A stretch of DNA of 64,000 bases. Origin: Steromphala cineraria. Lineage: Eukaryota > Mollusca > Gastropoda > Trochida > Trochidae. The notes beneath the pieces are model-generated. The model was not told the origin of the DNA. It saw nothing but the letters and a program-made list of their open reading frames with translations, and searched no databases. This document shows, piece by piece, positions 35,340-48,269 of this stretch. Every line of letters begins with the position of its first letter. Position 1 is the stretch's first letter. The stretch covers positions 5,239,582 to 5,303,581 of the forward strand of contig OU744730.1 of assembly GCA_916613615.1 (NCBI GenBank). The letters are read 5' to 3'. Both the position numbers and the translations under genes were made by a program.

Positions 35340-36436
35340 ATAGTTCAAGATAAAAATGGTAAGTTCATCATTATTCTATAAATTCGATAGATTTTCTGTC
35401 ATGTACAACGTATTGATCATCAAGTTCAGAGCTCAACCACTACTGATCAATATATGCATATTGGATGATAGATGTTAGATGAAATCGCCAATCATCTTGT
35501 CGTTTTTATTCAATTAAGAAATAATAAAAGATATAAATTGTAATTTTGGCAGTTTGATTATTTTGACAGATTTGTTGTTACCCATAGTTTGAAACCTTTG
35601 TATCGGACATACAGCTATAACCAAACGGCGTTCTTTTGAGTATTTTAAAGTAAGTACATTTTATATTAGTGTTAAAGACTTGAAGTCATACAATGTATAT
35701 TCTTAACTCACTGATAAGTTTAAAGTCTTTTTGACTTGATAATTTGTCATTTATGGACTTATTATTTCAAGGCAAAAAGCAACAATATAAACTTTTGGAA
35801 CTACCTCACCAAAGCTGAAAAGAAATGGCGTCATGACACGTTGTATGTATGTTGCCCAATCACACAGATCCAAAGATCAGAACAGATCAAAGCTCATCAT
35901 ACCTTTATTCCGATACAAAATGTTTCAACCTTTTCATCTCTCAGCAGTGGTCTAATGGCCTGTCAACATCTGTAAGGCACAACTTATTTAAGTTTAAGAA
36001 ATAACTTGAACAAATGTCTTTAACAAAATATTGCATCACAAAGACATCCAAAAGATCATTAAAGCTTTCAAACTGTCCCTATGATGTATTAGAAGGTCTC
36101 TGCCTCAATATTCCCTCGTTCAATATTCTCTTTCATGTTCTTAACGTAGTCTGTTCCATTCGAAAACCAAATTAAAAGCTGTTATAAAACTCCATTATTC
36201 TTCTGTAAAAAAGTAGCTCTTTGCATGTGACCTTATACTTAACAAACAAATTACATTCTTCAAAACAAGTGCAGAGTAGAAGGTATTTTGTTGTTCGAAA
36301 ATCACATGCCATCTAAATATTCAAAACATGTGATATGAGGTTACAGGTTAAATGTTAAGAAAGAGCTAAAGGACCATTATTAAATGAGAAGTCAGTTCAA
36401 TGACTGCCTGAAAGAGTAGTAGCACGTTTGTTTTGG

Positions 36437-36460
36437 TTTTTTTTTTGGGGGGGGGGGGGG
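36437..36460. repeat. T/G homopolymer junction
   Basis: About 10 T followed by about 14 G; copy 2 near 45,990-46,001 has a much shorter G run. Length is likely unstable and prone to sequencing error. Confidence 0.8.
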
Positions 36461-37984
36461 AGACTATAAGTTGATTTCAGGAAAATGAAATGAATGCTTT
36501 CAATTGAAAGACAATTTATGTAACTAATTATATCAGTAAAAAATCATATATATAACGTAGCGTCCGGCCCTGGGTTTCCTTTCTCTTTTACAAAATGGCC
36601 TCCAAAGTTACTTTAAGTTAATTTTTATAATTTGTTCTCTGACTATGGATGAAATGGATTGGTTTTCGTGTAATGATATTTCTGACACTTTCAAAATCAT
36701 ACATTTAACATTAACAAAGTAAAATTATCAGTGAAAATTATAATTGTGAATATAAAATTGTAAAAAACTTGCTACTGCCCCATTAAGGTCAAAACTTAGT
36801 CTAAAAACCAATTTCATTTTCAGTAAGTTAACGTTAGGAGATCTTAATAAGTCATGACAATGACCTTTGTCAGTACTTCTAACTAGAATGAAATTCATTG
36901 GACAATTTACCATCATACTCAGTGTATAGATAAACATACACAAAATCATAACTTTAATCATACTTATTAGTAATAATTTGTAAAAAAAACCATTCAAGCA
37001 ATCAGAGTCACAATAACCTGATTATACTATGCAGCTAACTGACACATACGCTATTCGGAAAGTTTAACACCCTGGGGATGATGCCTCGTGTTTTATGTAT
37101 TAAATCTAACTGTGTCAATTGTCTGGACAAGAAGGGGAAGCGTGATTTGACACTTTCTGTCATGTGAATGATGTGTTTATTTGGGCTCACAATGAATGCC
37201 CACTATTTCCCTTTCAGAGAACAAATAGACCATACAATAGTTAACAGTAAAGAACAACAACCATTTGATTGTTTAAAGTGTATTTGTAAATGTATATGCT
37301 CAACTGAGTCAATTTCATATATATTAATAGAATAAAATCATCTTTTAGGAAGTAATGACAAGAGAGCATCGTCACATTAATGTGTTACACTGCAAAGATG
37401 TCAATGGCAGCATAGATATTCTTTGGGTGGCACCAATCTTTTGATCACCAATAGAATTATTCTCACTAAATAGGTATTACAATATATATCAAGGATTCCA
37501 GTTGTAAAATATCCCCAAAAAAGGGCTTGAAGTATGAATTTATTAATCAAAATACTAAAAACTAAATTAATCAAGAAATGTGTTTGTTTAAAGCTTTTAA
37601 AGTGCATCTGTTAAAGTCGCTGCTCAAATTGAACCATATATTCCATGTGCCTCCTCTTACAAACCAACGTTTTATCAAAATTTCTCTTATATGTGAGTCC
37701 AATTATTCCATGGAACTGTTACACGGCAAAAATGCAACAACCGCGGTAATTGAATAACTTATTTGATCACCTAATCAAATCAATACAGTAATGGCATCCC
37801 TATAAAATAAACAACAAAGAGCAAAGTATACAAACAATATTAATTAAAATTGGTGGAGTATAATTTCAATTACCAAGGAGGTATCTAAATTTTAGTTTTC
37901 CTCAAAATTGATACTCTTCAGGTTTTCCAGTATGTATATGTCAAGGTAAAACACAATTAATCATTGTAAGTATATCAATCACAG

Positions 37985-38420
37985 TAACAACACACCTCTA
38001 AATCTCCTCCAGCACGAAAACCGTACCATCTGACAATGCCAATCAATATGAATTAATTCACCATCAGCGGTCTAAACGTGAATTGCTAACCTTAATCCTA
38101 ATCCTACCAAAAAATCCAGGTCAGGTTTTCTTGTGTCTATGTCAAAGTTAATATCCCTCAGTAATTTTTACTATATCAATCAAAGAAACTTAACATCTGT
38201 AAATGGTCCTTTTATACGTAAACTACATCGACATGTCTCCCGACCTGACAATAACAATCAATATGAATTACTTCACACCATTAGTGGTCCTATCACGTAT
38301 CCTGTGCATTACTCACTGTTTCCGTTCTGAAACGTATGGTGTGAGGCCATTAATACGGAGAAGTGTTTTCCTGATCTGTAACTCTTTAAGTGATTTTGAC
38401 ATAAATGAGAAAAAATGTTG
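37985..38420 (+). repeat. Internal repeat within module E
   Basis: A unit with 'aatcaatatgaatta', 'ttcac' and 'catca/tta' occurs at about 38,040-38,080 and 38,257-38,340, in the same way in copy 2 (47,575 and 47,790), and once more at about 52,395-52,490. The 65- and 72-codon frames over it are repeat translations. Confidence 0.65.
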
Positions 38421-39984
38421 ATTGTGAATCTATTAAGAAAGCAATCTCATTGATTTACTCCTTTGTTATGATTATAGTGTAGGCAATTTGGCAGCACCAT
38501 CACTTAAACCAAATAAAGTTTGAATTATAAAAACATTTGCTTTTGGTAAAGTCTAGGCCAAGGACAAAGTGAAATATGATTATTATTATATATGATATGA
38601 TAAAAATAATTTTTTTCAATGTATCAATCGGCTGATACAATTATCTTTTGATTTGGATATTTTATGTCAGATAATGACATTTTGAAATTATTTTGATTCC
38701 ATTTCAACAACCAACTATCATATATCGTAACTTTCTTGTTTTGTTAAAATTCCAATATGAAGTTTAGTTAGCAGACAAATAAAAGCTGGTGAGATCAATG
38801 TGAAAGTCAAAGATCCATATGCTAAATTAACAATTATTCAAAACTTCTACATGTAATTTAATTTTAAACTATTACAATAAATTTCTAAGCCATTTAATAA
38901 ACTTCAGCATTGAAACAATACTGAAATAAATAGTAAATTAAAAAAAACTTAAATGAATCTAGCTATGTTTCTTTAACTCTCAGTTTAACATGTAAAATAA
39001 CTTGATAATTTTAATCAGTTGAGTTTAGGCATACAAACAGAGGGGCATCTGCAGTATAAAAACATGCGTTTGCAATGATGGATTCTTTATTGGAGTTTGA
39101 TGCCTGACATAAAAAGGATTTTGGTCTTGGTAAGGAAACCTCGTGAGAAATCATGAAGTGATGATATATGATGATGGAATACAGTGCTTGAGATAGTCTT
39201 TGTTTACAGACCATTAAAGATTTTAGATTTCTTTTATGGTACATCTACCTGATGTTTAGTATCAAAATTTATTGACAGGGACATTTTCTGTTCGAATCTT
39301 AGTTTATACTCTCATCAGAACCCTAGAGCAATCAACAAAGTGGTGGCTATGAAATGAATCCTGATGGAATGTAGGTCCTTGAGACCTCAGGCCTAGGGGG
39401 TTCATTTCATTGAATCTGGTCTAGATATTAAGCTTATCCAATTCAATTCCTCTTTCAATTGCTGTCCACTAAATATTCCTTTAGTATGACCTCTTACTAA
39501 CTGTTGTTAAGATCATTTTATACCAATTGTACCTCTTGACAGTAGTAAAATGGCAATACATATACTGTCAAGGTTACAACCATAAAACTATATTTCTGCA
39601 TGCAGTTGGTTTATGTATAATGTTGGTTTGGAACCAACACTGAATACATTCTGGGGAAAGAGGACAACTGTTTGCAGGAAGAGTTATTTATTAACCTTAT
39701 TTTGGATAAACATGGGTAAGGTTGTTCTTAGTAGCATTCGTAGCATTGTGTATGTTATCGAACAAATATTTCTTTTTCCCTTTGTATTTCTCATATTTTC
39801 TCTAGAATTACTTTTACACTTTTCACAAATGCGATACATTGCCATTATCCTCTATACTAATGCACCTTAAGAACATCACGTTATTCTCTATTGAAGTACG
39901 TACATTGATAAATAGTTCTGAAACGTATGTCATCACCTAAAATTACCATAGAAAAGAGGGGATTTTAATTGGAATAAGAGCTTT

Positions 39985-40133
39985 CAATTCTGCATAAATT
40001 GAATGTAAACACATTTCATCAATAACAAACAATAAAAGGTGAAATGGACAAGAACACATTGGGGGTTGAAAAATGGGATTTCAAACTTTATCCATACAGA
40101 CAGAAGGTTATTTATTTAACAAAATTTACCCAC
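39985..40133. other. Duplication boundary sequence
   Basis: Unique DNA between the end of module E copy 1 and a transposase relic, possibly the 3' flank of the parent transposon. No terminal repeat could be assigned. Confidence 0.4.
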
Positions 40134-40307
40134 TTAAGAGTCATTGGATGTTGCTTTAGTATGTCCTCCTCGAGCATCAATACACGCAAGAATGCGTCTG
40201 CGCATGGATGACTTAAGGCATCTTATGACGTTACATGGAATTTGATTCAATGCACGTATCAGACACTGTTCAAGGTCTTGTTGGTTTGCTGGGAGAACGG
40301 GTCTGCA
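40134..40307 (-). pseudogene. Tc1/mariner-like transposase, C-terminal remnant
   Basis: A minus-strand frame of about 57 codons ends at the stop at 40,134-40,136. It reads 'NQQDLEQCLIRALNQIP', then 'IRCLKSSMRRRILACIDA' and 'RGGHT', with a short tail. This is the characteristic extreme C-terminus of DDE transposases of the Tc1/mariner group (helical 'A...IP...I..L..SM..R...CI.ARGGHT' pattern). The catalytic domain is absent. The fragment ends a few bases before block Z begins at 40,315, so the duplication breakpoint truncates it. Assignment to the broad DDE family is fairly secure; the exact subfamily is not. Confidence 0.7.
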
Positions 40308-40314
40308 TGACACA

Positions 40315-42257
40315 TGACACAGAATCTTTGTGTTATAAATGAAGAGTTTAACATTAGTTATTGTTGCAATGATGTTTTCTGATCTTTTTTATTTTCCTAA
40401 AAAAAGAATATATTTATCTTATATGAGAAAATTTACATATGGTATATAAAATGTACATTGGAGTATATAAGTATGATTATTGCAATTGATAATTTGAACA
40501 ATTGAGTTAAGTTCATTTCAATGTTCTTTATCAAGAACAAAGAAATGAATATTAATGTGAAATATGTTTTATTTCAAACCATAAGAACAAAACACACACT
40601 GCAATAGAATAGCAAGGTTTGACAGCCTAATATCATGAAGCTTGTGAACCATCATCAGTTTAGAAGCATCACATTTTCAGACTGAAAAGTAAAATGGAGT
40701 ATTTGTTTAAGGATGTTTTGTGTCTCTATTGATGAATAACAGCACCAAATTAAATCACATAAAGTTTGATGCTGTTATACATCGATAGAGGCAGAAAACA
40801 CGTGAAACAATCCTTATAAGTACAAAATTAACCTTTTAACAACGTTTTCCTCAATTATTTTCAAACAATAACATCAATGTTGTGAGAAACAATACAAAGT
40901 TGACTCAAAATTGAGAACTATAAAAACTTAAACGGCAGAAGATTTAATTTCGTTTCACAACAATTGACACCCATGCAATCACATTTCGTCTTAACCAGAA
41001 TCAATACTTTCGGAATACCCTAATTAGCATATCACACGACGTTCAAAATGTCCGCCGTTTGCAAGAAGCTCAGAGCAAACCAGCTTGATGACTCGTAGTT
41101 ATTAAAATTCAGCCTTTCCGGTGAACGTCTGGATTTCGTTAAGGAGAGGAATGTATTTACTTGTTACAAACGCACGTGGGAAGTGATAAGATATGTTATA
41201 TCTATCTTTGCAACAGAACGTAAATCGCAACTGTCAAAACTGGACTACTGCGTCAGATGATTGTGAATGCACGGGGTATGGTTGCAAATTTTTCTACATT
41301 CTTCGAGAAATAGCAGCAGGTTTTTGAGTTCTCTCGTCCAATCAGAATCGCGGAAAGTAGAGTAAGAAAATCATTTTGTAATTATCAATATTTGAATTGG
41401 TGGTTATGGGTATTTTTGGGATATTCTTACATTTTCCAAAATCAAAACATTCAAATGGCAACCACACTATAACAGCTGTAGGCAATCTTATTTCAATATA
41501 TAAAGTTGGATGCTATCAATAATTCATAAAACAGATCCAAAATAAACCCCTTTGCATAAAAACAGTCATCTTTGGGCTAATCTGCACACTAACGAATACA
41601 AGATTGAAGATGTTGAAAGTGTTTGAAAAACGATGCTGACTGTGAGATGCGCTACAAAGAGGAAGGTGTTGGTTGTTGAATCATTGAAAACATCGAGTCT
41701 TCCTTGGTAGGTATAACACTTATGAATTATTTTTTTCTTCTGATATTGAACTGTGTCAAATTGCTGTGAACATATTATCACGTAAATCGATTGTTTCATA
41801 ACGTCATATTTGCAATTTTATTTGTCATTTCACTCAGTGAAAATATGGATTTTATTTTTCCAGTTTAACATTGATTAAAAAATAATAAGTCTTCCCTGTT
41901 CAATCAATATATAAACAAAATGTAAAATGTCTTGTCAAACCAAATGTGCTCCAAAAGTTACCATTTCTTTTGTCATCAGCTGATTACACATTTTTAATTT
42001 TCAATCATGATATCATATTGCATCAATATCCAGAGCAAAACAGAACAAAATTCTATACAATCGTATGCAAGAAGCAAACCATAAATCATTACATCAAAAA
42101 CATCAATACAACAAACCAGCAAACGTTGTGTATTCTCTAATACATGGTTCAATTGATTAATTCAGTTTGCCTGGTTAAATGTACACTGAACAATTGATGA
42201 CAGTCTCTTCACTTGCATATGGCAAATAATAGATTTATAGTTATCGATTGGTAATAA
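40315..42257. repeat. Module C, block Z copy
   Basis: Aligns to X from 18,566 onward ('gacacagaatctttgtgtta'), including the conserved CCAAT-containing block at about 40,970-41,390, with a deletion of about 200 bp near 41,760. The 77-codon minus-strand frame at 41,566-41,799 is a frame-shifted relative of the X frame. Confidence 0.8.
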
Positions 42258-42997
42258 ACTCACGGGCAAAAGAAACACTGGTAACATAAATGTCAGGATA
42301 TTTTATTCCATGTAAGATAAATGTGAATGAAGCAGAGTGGCAAAGTTTCCTTAGAAGTCAACTCAACTATGTTTGCCTTGTTTGAATCATTTTGTGTTGA
42401 TGTTTTTGCATGGCGCCTTAGAAAATGCGTGTCAAAAAATCATCAATATGCTATCTCCTTAAAAAGCTAGATTGGAGAGCAAAATTGGTCATTTTTTGCA
42501 TATTGATAGACATTATAACGCGAAGACATATCAATGCAGAAAAGTCAAACTGGATGTTTTTCATTAACAGTATCTCAAACAAACTTCTGATATACATTTC
42601 TGAAATTCAAACTTAATTTCAAAATAATTAGTAACAAAAAAGTACCTGAAACAGCAATGTTAATGCAATCACCCCAACAGTGTTTAGAAAACCACAGTAC
42701 AAAACGCTCCATGCCATCATGGTTAAAATTATGAACAATAATTCTCCAAATACTTTTTTTTATCAAACACATTCGAAATCGAATTTACATGGCATACATA
42801 ATTTGTTTATCCTTCGTTTGAAAATACCCAGCGTTTCTTTTACCCATGAGTTTATGATATGCATCTCTTTGTGTTTTAATCTCGTGAACTTGCTCCACCG
42901 TATCAATTGATTATAAAAACAAACATCTATGAATGACCCTGGCTTTTTTATTCGACTTCAGTATGCAGATCAAGCCCTTAAAATGTGGCTTTGTTAT
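42258..42997. other. 740-bp insertion in block Z, unrecognised
   Basis: In block X the flanking sequences ('tattgataatatg', then 'aaagtcaagttctac') lie about 30 bp apart (20,675-20,705). Here they are separated by about 740 bp with no X counterpart. There are no clear terminal inverted repeats. Overlapping 63-76-codon frames on both strands have no recognised domain. Confidence 0.5.
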
Positions 42998-43139
42998 TTA
43001 AAGTCAAGTTCTACTGTTTTAGTTTTGAACACGACTTTGAATGTACACTGACAAGTCAATCATTATGATATTTTGGATAGCAAAATCCTATTCATAAAAT
43101 GTTTTAACTTCACTGCAACAAGGAAACCAAACATCCACA
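42998..43139 (+). repeat. Module D, block Z copy, first part
   Basis: Matches 20,703-20,838 and ends at 'acatccaca', where the next element is inserted. Confidence 0.8.
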
Positions 43140-44040
43140 AAACAAGCAAGTGTTTTTACTTGTAAAAACAGATCTCTCCCCGATACACCATTTCAGCTAA
43201 ATGTTCTTTTTGAAAATACCCTATAGATTTTTAAAACTCCAATCAAAACCATATTTTTATATAAAACAACATAAACTGGTTACATTTGATTTTCATTTAT
43301 GGGAATCGTTAATCAATATCTATGCAGTTTGTCATGAAAAATAACCCTTGTGTTCAAAATGACAATGTCCAAACTGTTGGCATGATTCAATAGAATTTTA
43401 AACCTCTAAAAGGCACAGCTAAATGATATGAAGAGGATGTACACCAAGTTTGGTGCACATTGGTCATGTAGTTTCAGTCTTTAGCTCCGGAAAATAACCC
43501 TTACCTTGAATGACAAATTCCAAACTGTTGCCATGGAAACCAAACAATGTACAATTGAAAAGAAGTTGAAACCGCCAAAAGGCACATCTACATGATATGA
43601 AGAATATGTATACCAAATTTGGTGAAAATTGCTCATGTAGTTCCAGAGTTATGCTCCTGAAAGAAACGCAACCTTCAAAATGACAAAGTCCAAACTGTTG
43701 TCATGGAAACAAAAATATATAAAATTGAACAGCAGTTGAAACCCCTAAAAGGCACATCTACATGACATGAATAAGGCTATATACCAACTATAGAGAAAAT
43801 TGTTCATGTAGTTCCAGAGTTATGCTCCAGAAACTAACCAAACCCTTCAAAATGACAAAGTCCAAACTGTTGACATTGAATAAAAATTAATAAATAAAGT
43901 TAAAAGAAGTTGAAACCTCCAAAAGGCACATCTACATGATATGGAGAGGATGTATACCAAATTTGGTGAAGATTGGTCAAGTAGTTTCAGAGTTATGCTC
44001 CGAAAACGAAATGGGAACGACCCTCCAGGGGGAGACATAA
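43140..44040. mobile_element. Tandem-repeat insertion, pearl/HINE-like, 901 bp
   Basis: Inserted into module D relative to block X: 'acatccaca' before and 'ttttccgtttgtcttaattg' after align to adjacent bases near 20,838-20,845. A short unique head with hairpin 'caagtgtttttacttg' is followed by four units of 150-172 bp beginning near 43,368, 43,519, 43,689 and 43,861, each with 'tccaaactgttg', 'aaaaggcacatctacatgat', 'accaaatttggtgaa' and 'agagttatgctcc'. The end is 'ccctccagggggagacataa'. Bivalve 'pearl' elements and Helentron-derived HINEs share the plan of short ends plus a core of about 160-bp tandem repeats; the assignment is by structure only. The 63-codon minus-strand frame inside is not a gene. 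Confidence 0.75.
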
Positions 44041-44660
44041 TTTTCCGTTTGTCTTAATTGTCTGAAAAGGTCATGATCCGAGTCAATAGACGGTAAACAT
44101 GAATCAAACATATATCAAATTGTTTAGTTCATGTAGTTCAACAGTTAATTGTTTGTTAAATTCCATTCATTGAATCACTTGTGGAATGTAACATATTTAA
44201 TTATTTTTCGTTGGGTAATCGTCCGATAAGACTTATGTTGAAAATTTCCTTAATAAAGTTTTTGCGTCGTTCTTTACCAAAACACATTCATTCAATATTT
44301 GTATATAGCTTCTTGTCCTGTTATACGCAGTAATTATCCTGAAGGTACTAACGTCACGAAACTGTCGATCTGGAACTAATGTGTCTGATAGTCAGCTGAC
44401 CAGAAAACATACACTCAGGCCCCTTATTAGTTTTGTAGAAGATTTACCCTCAGAAGACTGTGTCAACACTTGCAGAAGTAATCTGAGGCGTCTGGCGTGT
44501 TCTTATCATTGATAGGAGTATTACAAGATAATATTACGAACATGGCACTAGATTCAAAATCCTGTACAGACATAAAGTGAAATCCCTTGCTTAATGTCAA
44601 ATTTTGCTCTCTTTAAAAACATCCGATAAAATGACTCCCACAAAGGCCTAGTAGTATGAC
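44041..44660 (+). repeat. Module D, block Z copy, second part
   Basis: Resumes alignment with 20,845-21,540 and 34,480-35,130, including 'taacgtcacgaaactgtcga' and the R2 box 'actgtgtcaacacttgcaga'. Confidence 0.8.
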
Positions 44661-47600
44661 GTGGATGGTAGATTTTTAGATATATAACTTCAGTCTCATT
44701 ACTTCAAAAATGTCTGTACCAAAGTTAAGTTCATCATTACTCTATATATTTGATAGATTTTCTGTCATTAACAACGTTTTGATCATCAACTTCAAATCTC
44801 ACCCACTACTCATCAATGTATGCATATTGGATGATAGATGTTTGATGATAACGTCAATCATTTTGTTTTTATCGAAATAAGCAATCATGAATGGTAGAAG
44901 ACCTCTTTTCCCAGGTCTTATTTTGGTAGTTTGATTATGTTTACAGATTTGTTGTTTGAAACCTTTGAAAGGGACGTACAACTATAATCAAACAGCGTTC
45001 TTTGAGTATTTTAAAGTAAGAACATTTTAGACTAGTGTTAAGGACATATAAGTCATATATTCCTCACTCACTGACAAGTTAAAGGTCTTTTAGATTTGAT
45101 AATTACAATATAAAATTCACTGTTTTTAGCATAGGTTCTTATGTGTTGACGTTTCAAACATATAGCATGTTTGCATCATCATCCTTGCTTCAATACTGAA
45201 ATATTGAAACACGTTAAATCCCATATCACTAAATTTTTTACGTTTTGTCGAACATTCTGTTATCTGCAAAATGAATCTGTTCATAACAAACGAAGCAAGT
45301 AGAATTAGATATGGAAGTGATACAAAGAGTAAAATTTTGGAAACTACCTCACCAAAGATGAAAAGAAATGGCTTCATGATACCTTGGATGTATGTTGCCC
45401 AATCAAACAGATCCAAAGATCAGAACAGATCAAAGCTCATCATACCTTTATTCTGATACAAGTTGTTTCAACCTTTTCATCTCTCAGCAGAGGTCAAGTA
45501 CATGATTGCCTGTCAACATCAGTAAGGCACAACTTATTTAAGTTTAGGAAATATCTTTGAACATTTCTTTAACAAAATATTGCATCACAAAGACATTGAA
45601 ACGATCATTAAAGCTTCCAAACGTGTGTCTCTGTGATGTAATGGAAGGTCCCTACCTCGATATGTCCTCGTTCAATATTCTCTTTCATGTTCTTAACGTA
45701 GTCTGTTCCATTCGAAAACCAAATTAGAAGCTGTTATAAAACTCCTTTATTCTTCTGAAAAAAAGTAGCTCTTTGCGTGTGACCTTATACTTAACAAACA
45801 AATTACATTCTTTAAAACAAGTGCAGAGTAGAAGGTATTTTGTTGTTTGAAAATCACATGCCATCTAAATAGTCAAAACATGTGATATGAGGTTACAGGT
45901 TAAATGTTAAGAAAGAACTTAATGACCATTATTAAATGAGAAGTCAGTTCTATGACTGCCCGAAAGAGTAGTAGCACGTTTATTGGGGTTTTTTTTGGGG
46001 GGAGACTATTAGTTGATTTCAGGAAAATGATATGAATGCTTTCAATTGAAAGACAATATATTTAACTTATTATAGCAGTAAAAAATCCTCTATATAACGT
46101 AGCGTTCGGCTCTTGGTTTCCTTTCTCTTTTACAAAATGAATGAAAGATGTTCACATAGAAATGGCCGCCAAAGTTACTTTAAGTGAATTTTTATAATTT
46201 GTTCTCTGACTATGGATGATTGGTTTTCGTGTAATGATAGTTCTGACACTCATACATTTAACATTAACAAAGTAAAATTATCAGTGAAAATTTGAAAACA
46301 TAAAATTCTAAAAAACGTGCTACTGCCCCATTAAGGTCAAAACTTACTCTAAAAACCAATTTCATTTTCAGTAAGTTAACGTTAGGAGATCTTAATAAGT
46401 CATGACAATGACCTTTGTCAGTACTTCTAACTAGAATGAAATTCATGGGACCATTTACCATCATACTCAGTGTATAGATAAACATACACAAAATCATAAC
46501 TTTAATCATACTTATTAGTAATAATTTGTAAAAAAAACCATTCAAGCAATCAGAGTCACAAAAACCTGATTATACTATGCAGCTAACTGACACGTACGCT
46601 ATTCGGAAAGTTTAACACCCTGTGGATGATGCCTCGTGTTTTATGTATTAAATCTAACTGTGTCAATTGTCTGGACAAGAAGGGGAAGCGTGATTTGACA
46701 CTTTCTGTCATGTGAATGATGTGTTTATTTGGGCTCACAATGAATGCCCACTATTTCCCTTTCAGAGAACAAATAGACCATACAATAGTTAACAGTAAAG
46801 AACAACAACCATTTGATTGTTTAAAGTGTATTTGTAAATGTATATGCTCATCTGAGTCAATTTCATATATATTAATAGAATAAAATCATCTTTTAGGAAG
46901 TAATGACAAGAGAGCATCGTCGTTACACTGCAAAGATGCGATGGCAGCATAGATATTCTTTGGGTGGCACCAATCTTTTGATCACCAATAGAATTATTCT
47001 CACTAAATAGGTATTACAATATATATCAAGGATTCCAGTTGTAAAATATCCCCAAAAAAGGGCTTGAAGTATGAATTTATTAATAAAATTCTAAAAACTA
47101 AATTAATCAAGAAATGTTTTTGTTTAAAGCTTTTAAAGTGCATCTGTTAAAGTCGCTGCTCAAATTGAACCATATATTCCATGTGCCTCCTCTTACAAAC
47201 CAACGTTTTATCAAAATTCCTCTTATATGTGAGTCCAATTATTCCATGGAACTGTTACAGGGCAAAGATGCAACAACCGCGGTAATTGAATAACTTTTTT
47301 TATCACCTAATCAAATCAATACAGTAATGGCATCCCTATAAAATAAACAACAAACAGCAAAGTATACAAACAATATTAATTAAAATTGGTGGAGTATAAT
47401 TTCAATTACCAAGGAGGTATCTAAATTTTAGTTTTCCTCAAAATAGATACTCTTTAGGTTTTCCAGTATGTATATGTCAAGGTAAAACTCAATTAATCAT
47501 TGTAAGTATATCAATCACAGTAACAACACACCTCTAAATCTCCTCCCACACGAAAACCGTACCATCTGACAATACCAATTAATATGAATTAATTCACCAT

Positions 47601-47889
47601 CAGCGGTCTAAACGTGAATTGCTAAACTAATCCTAATCCTCCCAAAAAATCCAGGTCAGGTTTTCTTGTGTAAATGTCAAAGTTAATATCCCTCAGTAAT
47701 TTTTACTATATCAATCAAAGAAACTTAACATCTGTAAATGGTCCTTTTATACGTAAACTACATCGACATGTCTCCCGACCTGACAATAACAATCAATATG
47801 AATTACTTCACACCATTAGTGGTCCTATCACGTATCCTGTGCATTACTCACTGTTTCCGTTCTGAAACGTATGGTGTGAGGCCATTAAT

Positions 47890-48050
47890 ATGGAGAAGTG
47901 TTTTCCTGATCTGTAACTCTTTAAGTGATTTTGACATACACGATAGAAAAGGTTGAATGTGAATCTCTTCAGAGAATCCTGATCTGGAACTTTTTAAGTG
48001 ATTTTGGCATAAATGAGAGAAAATGTTGATTGTGAATCTCTTAAGAAAGC
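47890..48050 (+). repeat. Local tandem duplication, about 80 bp
   Basis: 'cctgatctg' to 'gtgaatctctt' occurs twice here (about 47,906 and 47,987), but once in copy 1 (38,372-38,430). It arose after the module E duplication. Confidence 0.75.
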
Positions 48051-48269
48051 AATCTCATTGATTTACTCCTTTGTTATGATTATAGTGTAGGCATTTGGCA
48101 GCACCATCACTTAAACCAAATAAAGTTTGAATTATAAAAACATTTGCTTTTGGTAAAGTCTAGGCCAAGGACAAAGTGAAATATGATGTTAATTTTTTTC
48201 AATGTATCAATCGGCTGATACAATTATCTTTTGAATTGGATATTTTTATGTCGAAATGACATTTTGAAA

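Larger units (their letters stand above)
35340..39980. repeat. Module E, copy 1 of segmental duplication
   Basis: Direct repeat of 44,700-50,446, about 9.5 kb downstream. Similarity is modest at first (35,350-35,700), then very high from about 36,100 to 39,900, with runs of dozens of identical bases broken by single changes. It lacks the 843-bp Helentron-like insertion of copy 2 (empty site at about 38,682). The minus-strand 89-codon frame at 36,728-36,997 has a near-identical counterpart at 46,264-46,545, but the DNA identity explains this. Confidence 0.9.

Noticed and set aside
36728..36997. 89-codon frame conserved at 46,264-46,545
   Set aside because: It lies in a segment of near-identical DNA, so protein similarity adds no evidence, and the two frames end differently.
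38090..38112. Telomere-like 'aatcctaatcctacc'
   Set aside because: Only two or three imperfect short units; not a TTAGGG array.
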